Below are positions 1 to 5,915 of a stretch of DNA of 7,143 nucleotides, piece by piece. The DNA lies in contig CANJNU010000044.1 in the NCBI GenBank assembly GCA_947475645.1, positions 1 to 7,143 on the forward strand, in the 5' to 3' direction. The notes under the pieces are model-generated. The model had not been told where the DNA came from, did not search any database, and saw nothing but the letters and a program-made list of their open reading frames with translations. Both the position numbers and the translations under genes were made by a program. How positions within the stretch are numbered: position 1 is the stretch's first letter; every line of letters starts with the position of its first letter. Origin of the DNA: Bacteriovoracaceae bacterium (GTDB lineage: Bacteria; Bdellovibrionota; UBA1018).

Positions 1-1097
1 CCTTGAATTTGTATCCATTTTGTAGAGAAGCGATCCATCGAGGTTATGAGTTTTGCGAGGCGAAGCTTCTTTAAATCGACGTCAAGACGTTCCTGCGTAG
101 TTGAGTCAAGCTCGAACAAAGGATCCAAATTTGAAGTAGTTGCGTAGAACGCTGCTCCCATCGATCCAATGGTTTTCTTGTAAAGCGTAAAAGTGATTTT
201 ATGGCCACCATTCAAAGTGAGGCTCAGTACCTTTTTTGCGCCATGAAGGGCGCGTTGAGCTTGGGTGTCGTTCTTGGATTCGGCAGCAAAAGATTTTCCA
301 CTCAGAAAGGTTGCAGCTGTAAGAAGACTCTCAATATTCTCTAAGTCGCCAGGAAAGGTTTCGCCTGATCGACTTCGGAGATTCCAATTTCCCTCTATTC
401 TCTCGCCCTGAATGTCGGTTTTGGAACTGGTGAGTTGGAAGTCAGTGACATCATGAGTGGAGAGTGTAAAAAGCCTCTTGTCACGCCAGTGTGTAACGCC
501 CTGACTTAATTGTGTGCTAAAGTAATTGGGAATGAGAAAGATATGGTTCTCGTCCTGATCGAGAAGCGCAAACGTGGCGTCGTTCATCGGGTGTGCGATT
601 CCAAGATAAAGAGTGTGTTTGCCGCTCTCGGAAGCCACTTCCACGCGCTTGGCTTCCCCTTTCGAGCGCGAGGCTGAATCGAGTCCATATTCTTTTAATA
701 GCGCGTCACGCTTTTCGGCTGATTCATCTTTGAGGTCGATGACCTCGTTGGAGGAAAGCTGATTGAGCGTTGAAACTAATGAGTTCAGCGCGGTGTCGTC
801 GGCTTTAAATTTCTTTGGCTCGGTGATTTCCCATTTCGAGGGATCACCCGGTTTGCAAAGTTTTCCGGACGAGTCGTTGCACCGAAATTTAAAGGGAGGG
901 TGGCTTCCATCCGCAATTATAATTTGAAGTAACCGAGTGCCCTTCAGGTGAAAGACTTTCTTGCTTTGGTCTTCCTTCCTCTCAGCCTCGGGGGTGTGTT
1001 TATATTCAAGCCAGTAGGCCGTTGTACCTAGTGCTAACAGCAAACCAGCCAGGGCCGCTTGTTTATTCCAGCTCACTTGAGTCGTTGCCACTTTCAT
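1..1097 (-). CDS. DUF4340-family membrane-anchored protein, last gene of a Gld-like ABC operon (3' end cut by window edge)
   Basis: I translated this frame by hand: it is open from an ATG at 1097 to base 1, giving 365 codons without a stop, so the C-terminus lies outside the window. The N-terminus has one hydrophobic segment (about residues 13-30), which predicts an inner-membrane anchor with the rest probably periplasmic. The body matches the DUF4340 pattern: a short basic stretch after the anchor, a 'KWEIT.P' segment (about 88-94) followed by 'AD..AL..L...L', and then repeated beta-rich 'F.L' segments. DUF4340 genes commonly lie next to GldG-type ABC components, and the biochemical role of the family is unknown. 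The start ATG shares one base with the stop of the upstream gene (TAATG) and has no strong Shine-Dalgarno, so translation probably depends on termination-reinitiation. Family call is from motif recall; an alternative would be another accessory lipoprotein-like subunit. Confidence 0.82.
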   Translation of the reverse strand, partial: MKVATTQVSWNKQAALAGLLLALGTTAYWLEYKHTPEAERKEDQSKKVFHLKGTRLLQIIIADGSHPPFKFRCNDSSGKLCKPGDPSKWEITEPKKFKADDTALNSLVSTLNQLSSNEVIDLKDESAEKRDALLKEYGLDSASRSKGEAKRVEVASESGKHTLYLGIAHPMNDATFALLDQDENHIFLIPNYFSTQLSQGVTHWRDKRLFTLSTHDVTDFQLTSSKTDIQGERIEGNWNLRSRSGETFPGDLENIESLLTAATFLSGKSFAAESKNDTQAQRALHGAKKVLSLTLNGGHKITFTLYKKTIGSMGAAFYATTSNLDPLFELDSTTQERLDVDLKKLRLAKLITSMDRFSTKWIQIQ

Positions 1098-2647
1098 TAG
1101 AGTTTCTTTCTACGAATCCAGATGACGATGCCCGCGATCGAAGTGAGAAGAGGAATAAATATAACAGTCGTAAGGAAGATTACTGCTCCTTGTTTCTGGC
1201 TGAGTTGGATCTTGCTCTTTTCGTCGTCTTTACTGCGAATCGAGATAAGAGTTTCATCTTCCATCAGCCAAGATACCGCATTCATAAAGAGGTCGATATT
1301 TCCACCAAAACGCTGGTAGTTATTGCTCATAAAGAGCGACGACCCAAATACAACCAGGCGCGTATTTCGAGGTGCCTTCGCGTTCTTTAACTTACCGTCG
1401 ATTGCCATACTTACCGTAATGGGGCCGCCGCGATCCTTCCCTGGCGTAAAGGTAGCCGTACCTGACGACAAGGTTCTAAGATCCGAAACAACCCAGCTTT
1501 TGGGTGTGGTTTGTCCTAGCCAAATCGGAGTAATACCGGCCGCTAGATTTCCTGCGGCATCGACCGGGCGGGCAAAGGGAATGTAGCAGTTTCCTTGGAA
1601 GTCCTTGGTGATTGCCTGTTCACGATTAAAGTTGGCGAGCATAGGTACAGATGCATCGACTCCCATCATTCTCGAAAGAGGATCGACAATCAGTTCATTA
1701 CTTACACGAATATTCCATTCGCCTAGCAGTGAGTTAAGCTCGGGCGCAAATTCTGCACCCTTTACGTTCAAATCTAAAGCAATCACAGCGCGGCCACCAT
1801 TGGCCAGAAAATCGCGTACAATTTTTAGTTCGGGCTCGAAAAAGGATTTCTGCGGACCCAAGATAGCAAGGGCAGTACAAACGTCTCGTATCTTTCTCTC
1901 TTGAGCTAGATCAATCTCTTTAAGCTCATAGGCTTGATCACTCAGTGCCTTTTTTGCAGTTTGAGCGCCTTCGGCATCTGCACCCGAGAAGTTTCGCTCG
2001 CCGTGTCCGACGACCGTGCAGAGGGTGGGGGCTTTATCCTTTAATACCTTAATGAGAGCGTTTGTAAGCTTCTCTTCTGTGGGTTCCTCGACACGAGCTT
2101 CTCTCCCTTCGGTGAGAATTTGGAGCGTGTTGAAGTGTTTGATTCCGGCTTGACGAGCTCGAGTGGGCTCGCGATCGGGATCGACATACTCAACCTCGAA
2201 TTTAGGATTGAGCGATCGATAGTTGTCCAGCAGGGGGCCGAACTGCATCCGGGCCTGACCTTTTGCAAAAAAGATAGTTTTGACTGGCTTTTGGAGGCCT
2301 TTGACCAGCTTGATGGTTTGGTCTGAGAAAGTGTGGCGTTTATTTTGAGTGAGATCGATTTTTTGGGGATGTTTTGAACTCAAAAAATTAAGGATGCCGA
2401 CTAGGCAAAGCACCAAAGCAACAGTGGTAATTGAATTGAGGCTGTAAGCAGCTGATCGGCCCTTAAGTTTTTGAAGATTAAGGCGAATCAGAGCCAGGAG
2501 GCAGGCCGTTAAAGGAACGCCAATGAGAAGACTTAGCCAAAGGATTTCAGGATAAACCGCAAGCACGATAAGCAGCGCAAGGCTGAATCCCAGCAGGGAG
2601 GTCCAAAGAAAAAAACTGGTTTTTTCGGGTGAGTTGAAGGGTTTCAT
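1097..2647 (-). CDS. GldG-like ABC transporter auxiliary protein (ABC_transp_aux family)
   Basis: This 516-aa protein resembles GldG and related auxiliary subunits of ABC-2 transporters. Two hydrophobic segments lie near the N-terminus (about 12-31 and 35-55), a third at about 70-90, and one more at the C-terminus (about 487-511) followed by a basic RRKK tail. The middle 390 residues are soluble and probably periplasmic. The third helix is followed by 'IDLTQNKRHTFSDQT' (97-111), the typical GldG-family entry motif, then 'LQKPVKTIFFA'. 'GHGE' (214-217) and the segment around 'FGSSLFMSN' (434-442) with 'NAVSWL' (456-461) are also family-like. The soluble domain is thought to resemble a glutamine-amidotransferase-like fold without catalytic function, as known for the family. 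The start is well supported by GGAG seven bases before the ATG; only three bases separate it from the permease stop. It probably joins the permease in the membrane; its substrate is unknown. Confidence 0.88.
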   Translation of the reverse strand: MKPFNSPEKTSFFLWTSLLGFSLALLIVLAVYPEILWLSLLIGVPLTACLLALIRLNLQKLKGRSAAYSLNSITTVALVLCLVGILNFLSSKHPQKIDLTQNKRHTFSDQTIKLVKGLQKPVKTIFFAKGQARMQFGPLLDNYRSLNPKFEVEYVDPDREPTRARQAGIKHFNTLQILTEGREARVEEPTEEKLTNALIKVLKDKAPTLCTVVGHGERNFSGADAEGAQTAKKALSDQAYELKEIDLAQERKIRDVCTALAILGPQKSFFEPELKIVRDFLANGGRAVIALDLNVKGAEFAPELNSLLGEWNIRVSNELIVDPLSRMMGVDASVPMLANFNREQAITKDFQGNCYIPFARPVDAAGNLAAGITPIWLGQTTPKSWVVSDLRTLSSGTATFTPGKDRGGPITVSMAIDGKLKNAKAPRNTRLVVFGSSLFMSNNYQRFGGNIDLFMNAVSWLMEDETLISIRSKDDEKSKIQLSQKQGAVIFLTTVIFIPLLTSIAGIVIWIRRKKL

Positions 2648-2650
2648 TGT

Positions 2651-3415
2651 TTATCTCCAGCGAAAGGAATCCAGAACGCGATGAGTGAGGAACAGGCCGA
2701 TTCCGATGAATGAAAGGTAGAAGAGTACGTCGGCGGAATTGATCAGGCCCTGGCTAAAATTATTGTAGTGATTGATGAGTGATAAATAGTTAAAAACTTC
2801 GCTCCACACTGGGCCAGCAGCTTGACTTGCCCAATTAATCAGCCAAAAGAACAGACCCGATGCAAAAGTAAGAGCCCCTGCTACGATTTGATTTTCGGTG
2901 GCCGACGAGAACAAGATTCCGAGCGACAAATAGCAAGAGGAGAGTAGAAGCGTTCCTAAGTAGCTTCCCACGATCGGCCCGATATCCGGGTTTCCTGCCG
3001 AGAAAAGTACAATGGGATAGATTAAAGTGAGCGCTAGCATGACGCCAACTAAGGCGAAGGACGAGAGAAATTTACCAAAAATAATTTCGGTAAGCGTGAT
3101 GGGGGCAGTCATAAGAAGCTGGAGAGTGCTTTGTTTTCGTTCCTCAGCAAAAAGTCGCATAGTAATGAAGGGAACTAAGAAAAGGAAAATGACATTCATG
3201 TTTCCATAAACCGGACGAATAATTCCGTCCGTGATGCTCATCATTTTTCCGGCATTGAACTGGTTGTGTTGAAGATTTTGAAGGTTGAATTGCGAGAGAT
3301 TCCAGAAGAACATCCAACCCATAATTCCCATAAATCCGGCAATAATAATGTAGGCGATGGGTGAAGTGAAGTACGCGCGAAAGTCCCTTCGCGCAATCGT
3401 CCAAATGTTTCTCAT
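2651..3415 (-). CDS. ABC-2 type permease, GldF/NosY-like
   Basis: This roughly 254-aa protein is the membrane subunit of the ABC transporter. I count six hydrophobic segments (numbered from the upstream GTG): about 20-39, 74-90, 118-139, 149-170, 178-197 and 230-247. The N-terminus 'IARRDFRAYFTSPIAY' is the usual amphipathic entry of GldF/NosY-type permeases. The loop after helix 2 carries 'MRLFAEERKQSTLQLLMTAP' (87-106), the characteristic coupling motif of the family. I place the start at the ATG at 3415 because AGGAG (3428-3424) stands eight bases before it; the GTG directly upstream at 3418 would be only five bases away and is the less likely start. The gene follows the ATPase stop almost directly and is followed by the GldG-like gene after three bases, so the proteins should be made in a coordinated ratio. 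Confidence 0.9.
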   Translation of the reverse strand: MRNIWTIARRDFRAYFTSPIAYIIIAGFMGIMGWMFFWNLSQFNLQNLQHNQFNAGKMMSITDGIIRPVYGNMNVIFLFLVPFITMRLFAEERKQSTLQLLMTAPITLTEIIFGKFLSSFALVGVMLALTLIYPIVLFSAGNPDIGPIVGSYLGTLLLSSCYLSLGILFSSATENQIVAGALTFASGLFFWLINWASQAAGPVWSEVFNYLSLINHYNNFSQGLINSADVLFYLSFIGIGLFLTHRVLDSFRWR

Positions 3416-3428
3416 CACTTATACTCCT
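3413..3428 (-). promoter_or_regulatory. Ribosome binding site deciding the permease start (ATPase/permease junction)
   Basis: The strand reads AGGAG, eight bases (TATAAGTG), then ATG. AGGAG lies inside the last codons of the ATPase gene, and the ATPase stop TAA (3421-3419), a GTG and the ATG follow in direct succession. The spacing favours the ATG at 3415 over the GTG at 3418. Confidence 0.65.
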
Positions 3429-4366
3429 GTTCCTGAGGTTGAGGGGGTTTCGACGGTAGTGAGTTGCAGGAAAATCTCTTCCAGGCTTAACTTCTCGGAG
3501 GTGAACTCGAGTACACCCATGCCGTTTTTAACGGCAGCCTCGAGAAGTTGAGGGCGAAGCTCGCCCGTGGATTCAGAAAGCTCGATCGAGATTCGCTGCT
3601 CATGGATTGAAACTGCCTTGACGCCGGGTAAGTGTCTAAACGCCTCAATGCCAGCCAAGATTGGCTTCTGTACCGTCATTAAATAAGTAGAGCCCTTATT
3701 GATTCTACGGGTGAGCTGTTCAATCGTATCGGTTGCAACGATTTGTCCTTGATTGATCACAATAATGCGTTGGCAGGTGGCAGTCACCTCTGGGAGAATG
3801 TGTGAGCTGAGGATGATGGTGTGCTCGCCGCCAAGTCCTTTGATCAGTTGGCGAATTTCGATGATCTGCTTGGGGTCGAGGCCCACGCTCGCTTCGTCGA
3901 GAATGAGAACTTTTGGATCGTGAACTAAAGCTTGGGCCAAACCCACACGTTGTCTATAGCCTTTGGAGAGATTTCCGATGAGTCGATTCCGAACGTCTCC
4001 GAGCGCGGTTTTTTCGAGCGCATTACTTACGGCTTTTTTCAGTTGAGAGCGCTCAACTCCATGAATCTCTGCAGCGAATTCTAGATAGTCGGTAACCGAC
4101 ATTTCAAGATAAAGCGGAGGAGTCTCGGGAAGGAATCCTACATTTCTTTTTACTTCGATGGGATTCTCGAACACATCAAATCCAGCGATCTTTGCCGTAC
4201 CGCTAGAGGCAGGCATCAATCCGGTTAGGATTTTCATGGTGGTCGATTTACCTGCCCCGTTTGGACCAAGGAATCCGACGATCTCTCCCGCTTTGACTTC
4301 AAAGTTTAAGTCGTTGATCGCTGTTCTGGGGCCATAAATTTTGGTTAGATGAGAAACTTGGATCAT
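3419..4366 (-). CDS. ABC transporter ATPase, GldA/NosF-like
   Basis: This 315-aa protein is the cytoplasmic nucleotide-binding subunit. Visible motifs in order are Walker A GPNGAGKST (34-42), the Q-loop region VGFLPETPPLY (76-86) where Glu replaces the usual Gln, the ABC signature LSKGYRQR (133-140), Walker B VLILDE (153-158) with the catalytic Glu158, the D-loop GLDP (162-165) and the H-loop His189 in LSSH. The stretch after Walker B reads EAS rather than the common EPT. About 90 residues after the core form the C-terminal extension typical of ABC-2 exporter ATPases. The ATG is preceded by GGTGAGG with GAGG seven bases upstream. It is the first gene of a four-gene unit and would power the adjacent permease. 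GldA of gliding bacteria and NosF of copper/nitrous-oxide systems are the nearest named relatives; neither Nos nor gliding-specific genes are in the window, so I give no symbol. Confidence 0.93.
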   Translation of the reverse strand: MIQVSHLTKIYGPRTAINDLNFEVKAGEIVGFLGPNGAGKSTTMKILTGLMPASSGTAKIAGFDVFENPIEVKRNVGFLPETPPLYLEMSVTDYLEFAAEIHGVERSQLKKAVSNALEKTALGDVRNRLIGNLSKGYRQRVGLAQALVHDPKVLILDEASVGLDPKQIIEIRQLIKGLGGEHTIILSSHILPEVTATCQRIIVINQGQIVATDTIEQLTRRINKGSTYLMTVQKPILAGIEAFRHLPGVKAVSIHEQRISIELSESTGELRPQLLEAAVKNGMGVLEFTSEKLSLEEIFLQLTTVETPSTSGTGV

Positions 4367-4373
4367 GTGATGA

Positions 4374-4407
4374 CCTCACCTTTCGAGGTGGAAATGTTTG
4401 GTTCCAC
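4374..4407 (-). promoter_or_regulatory. Leader hairpins next to the ATPase ribosome binding site
   Basis: Two hairpins can be drawn in the minus-strand RNA. Hairpin A pairs GTGGAA (4407-4402) with TTCCAC (4393-4388) around an 8-nt loop. Hairpin B pairs CACCT (4390-4386) with AGGTG (4381-4377) around the loop CGAA. They share bases 4390-4388, so only one can form at a time. Hairpin B takes in the first part of the GGTGAGG ribosome binding sequence. A transcript from the proposed promoter would lack the 5' arm of A, while read-through from nrnA would contain it. There is no U-tract after either hairpin, so neither looks like an intrinsic terminator. A regulatory role is an inference; the stems are short. 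Confidence 0.3.
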
Positions 4408-4436
4408 ATCATTCTGAAAAATGAGGCTAACGTCAA
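4408..4436 (-). promoter_or_regulatory. Candidate sigma-70 promoter of the ABC operon
   Basis: On the minus strand, TTGACG (4436-4431, five of six matches to the -35 consensus) is followed by exactly 17 bases and AATGAT (4413-4408, four of six matches to the -10 consensus). Transcription would begin at about 4399-4403, leaving a leader of about 35 nt before the ATPase ATG. It lies in the only sizeable non-coding gap in the window, between nrnA and the ABC operon, which supports the call. There is no experimental evidence, and the -10 is imperfect. Confidence 0.5.
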
Positions 4437-4460
4437 GATCCTACTCAGTTTTTTTTTGAG

Positions 4461-5528
4461 CTATTGTTTTCCAAATTTCTCAAAATTTTGAACTAAAGTG
4501 TCGAGGCGCTTCACCACTGCCTCGACCGTTTTATCGAGAGGGGCGGTCAGTGCAAAGCCTGCGGCGTAGTCGTGACCACCACCGCCGAGCTCCATTGCAA
4601 CGCGGTTGACCACGATTTTACCTTTCGAGCGCATCGATACCCGAATTTGTTGGTCATCTTCTTCTCGAAAGAAGCAAACCACCTCGGCGTCCTTCAGGAG
4701 AAGAAGAAGGTTCATGAATGACTGCGTGTCATCGGAGGAGGCTTGGTGCTTTTTTCGAAGCTCCAGACTCATCTCAAGCCACGCGACTTTTCCGCCTGAA
4801 GTAATTTTGACGTTCTGAAGCATGTTACCCAACAGTTGAAGGTGTCCGAGCTCTTTCGATGAATAGATCGACTGATAAACCTCTTCTGGGTTGACTCCAA
4901 GCTGAATCATTTCAGCCGCAATTTGATGGGCTTCGGGGGTGGTTCGCGCATAACGAAAACTATTGGTATCGGTCATGACTGAAACGTACAGGCCGGTGGC
5001 AACATCCTTATTTAGCTTGGCGAGATTCAATTCTCCAAAAAGATGATGAAGGAGTTCTCCGATACTGCTGGCCGAGGTATCGCATACAACCGAGGCATGA
5101 GGTGGATAGGCAATGGCCTCGCTTCCGATAATCTCGGGGTGATGATCTAGAAAAACAATTTTGCGGGTTCTCAGGGAGAGCTCGCCCCACAATTTTCCCA
5201 GGCGGCGGGGATCGTTTGTGTCGACAATGACCCAGAGGTCGGCCATGTCCCAAAGCTCCACCTCGCCGGGTCCGAGAAGAATAGTGTTTTTGGGGTCAAG
5301 AAACCGATAGCGCTTGGGGAGATTATCCGGATTGTAAACCCGGCACGCCTTGCGGGCCCGTTTAAGGTAGTGATAGAGGGCCGCTTCGGCCCCTAAGCCA
5401 TCGCCATCGGGAAGTTGATGGGTGGAAATGAGCACTCTTTTGGCTTGTTCCAGGGATTCTTTGAAATTTTGAAATTCTGTAGACTGAGCCAGGGATGGCT
5501 CTTTATTTTTCGTACTCAAGCTAGGCAC
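4461..5528 (-). CDS. nrnA: DHH/DHHA1 phosphoesterase, NrnA-like oligoribonuclease/pAp phosphatase
   Basis: This 355-aa protein belongs to the DHH subfamily that includes NrnA, which degrades nanoRNAs and hydrolyses 3'-phosphoadenosine 5'-phosphate to AMP using Mn2+ in the cytoplasm. The metal-binding motifs look complete: HQLPDGDG (37-44, with D41 and D43), IVDTND (101-106, D103), the name-giving LDHHPE (127-132, D128-H129-H130) and MTDTNSFRY (185-193, D187). The C-terminal DHHA1 domain ends in the substrate-binding GGGGH (315-319) followed by YAAGFAL. It is about 40 residues longer than B. subtilis NrnA (313 aa), partly from an N-terminal extension of about 25 residues. The start is not settled: the longest reading begins with GTG at 5528, but AGAAGG (5533-5528) stands eight bases before a TTG at 5519, so TTG is at least as likely. 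No ATG is available near the N-terminus. The gene starts 22 bp from a divergent gene. I see no clear intrinsic terminator after the stop. A related DHH nuclease with different substrate preference is possible. Confidence 0.9.
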   Translation of the reverse strand: MPSLSTKNKEPSLAQSTEFQNFKESLEQAKRVLISTHQLPDGDGLGAEAALYHYLKRARKACRVYNPDNLPKRYRFLDPKNTILLGPGEVELWDMADLWVIVDTNDPRRLGKLWGELSLRTRKIVFLDHHPEIIGSEAIAYPPHASVVCDTSASSIGELLHHLFGELNLAKLNKDVATGLYVSVMTDTNSFRYARTTPEAHQIAAEMIQLGVNPEEVYQSIYSSKELGHLQLLGNMLQNVKITSGGKVAWLEMSLELRKKHQASSDDTQSFMNLLLLLKDAEVVCFFREEDDQQIRVSMRSKGKIVVNRVAMELGGGGHDYAAGFALTAPLDKTVEAVVKRLDTLVQNFEKFGKQ

Positions 5529-5533
5529 CTTCT
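5517..5533 (-). promoter_or_regulatory. Ribosome binding site pointing to a TTG start for nrnA
   Basis: On the minus strand AGAAGG (5533-5528) is followed by eight bases and TTG (5519-5517), which is in frame with nrnA and removes three residues. The final G of the motif is the first base of the alternative GTG start. The GTG itself has only a weak GGAA six bases upstream. Confidence 0.5.
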
Positions 5534-5550
5534 GTTCCGAAAGATTCAGT

Positions 5551-5907
5551 ATGAAAACCGATTTAGATCCGCTGTACGTGATCTTCGAACAACATCTTTA
5601 CAACTTCCAAGAGGCGGACGCCGATCGGAAAACGTTTATCGGGAGTGTTGTTTCTGATTATCTCACCTATTTGCGGAAAATGAACATTGTGATTCCAAAA
5701 TCTTTGGAGCACGCCATCGTTGAAGAATTGGCGGGGCAAGTGAACACAATGCTTGTGAGAAAAATTTACGGTTGTTTGAGTATTGACGAGTATCGTAAAG
5801 GCTCAAAACCGACAGTTAAAAAGCGCGCGAAGGCCCGCTACACTAAGCTAGCGAAAGTAAAAATGGCAGTGTCTGCGAAGCCCTTGAAGACACCGAAAGC
5901 CGCATAA
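5551..5907 (+). CDS. Conserved-looking hypothetical protein with a basic C-terminal tail
   Basis: This 118-aa protein is the only plus-strand gene I support. I do not recognise a named family. Residues 1 to about 85 look like a small soluble, mostly helical domain with aromatic and hydrophobic residues at regular intervals (for example DPLYVIFEQHLYNF near the N-terminus). From about 86 the sequence becomes a Lys/Ala-rich tail (KKRAKARYTKLAKVK and onward), a composition common in nucleic-acid- or ribosome-binding tails. There is no signal peptide or membrane segment. The ATG has a weak GAAAG seven bases upstream. That it is a real gene is supported by a strong intrinsic terminator in its own direction 33 bp after the stop. 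Its promoter must lie inside the nrnA coding region because only 22 bp separate the two starts; I found only weak -10/-35 candidates there. It could act in RNA metabolism like its neighbours, but that is only context. Confidence 0.75.
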   Translation: MKTDLDPLYVIFEQHLYNFQEADADRKTFIGSVVSDYLTYLRKMNIVIPKSLEHAIVEELAGQVNTMLVRKIYGCLSIDEYRKGSKPTVKKRAKARYTKLAKVKMAVSAKPLKTPKAA

Positions 5908-5915
5908 ACGCACAG

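Noticed and set aside
1022..1390. Plus-strand 122-aa reading frame
   Set aside because: It lies antisense to the junction of the GldG-like and DUF4340 genes, has no plausible ribosome binding site, and its translation shows no domain-like pattern.
1605..1904. Plus-strand 99-aa reading frame
   Set aside because: It is a shadow of the GldG-like gene on the opposite strand, with Ser/Arg-rich composition typical of antisense translation.
3144..3404. Minus-strand 86-aa frame within the permease gene
   Set aside because: It is an out-of-frame overlap of a clear membrane protein and is rich in His, Cys and Tyr without motif content.
4444..4460. CTCA and TGAG flanking a run of nine A/T after the nrnA stop, as a possible terminator
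   Set aside because: The stem is only four A/T-containing pairs and the run forms the loop rather than following the stem, so it does not fit an intrinsic terminator on either strand.
5480..5509. TAGACT with TATTTT 18 bases later as promoter of the plus-strand gene
   Set aside because: Both boxes match only four of six consensus bases in AT-rich coding DNA; chance is as likely.
5415..5657. Plus-strand 80-aa frame overlapping the start of the 118-aa gene
   Set aside because: It covers nrnA antisense and the 118-aa gene in another frame. The 118-aa frame has the better composition and its own terminator.
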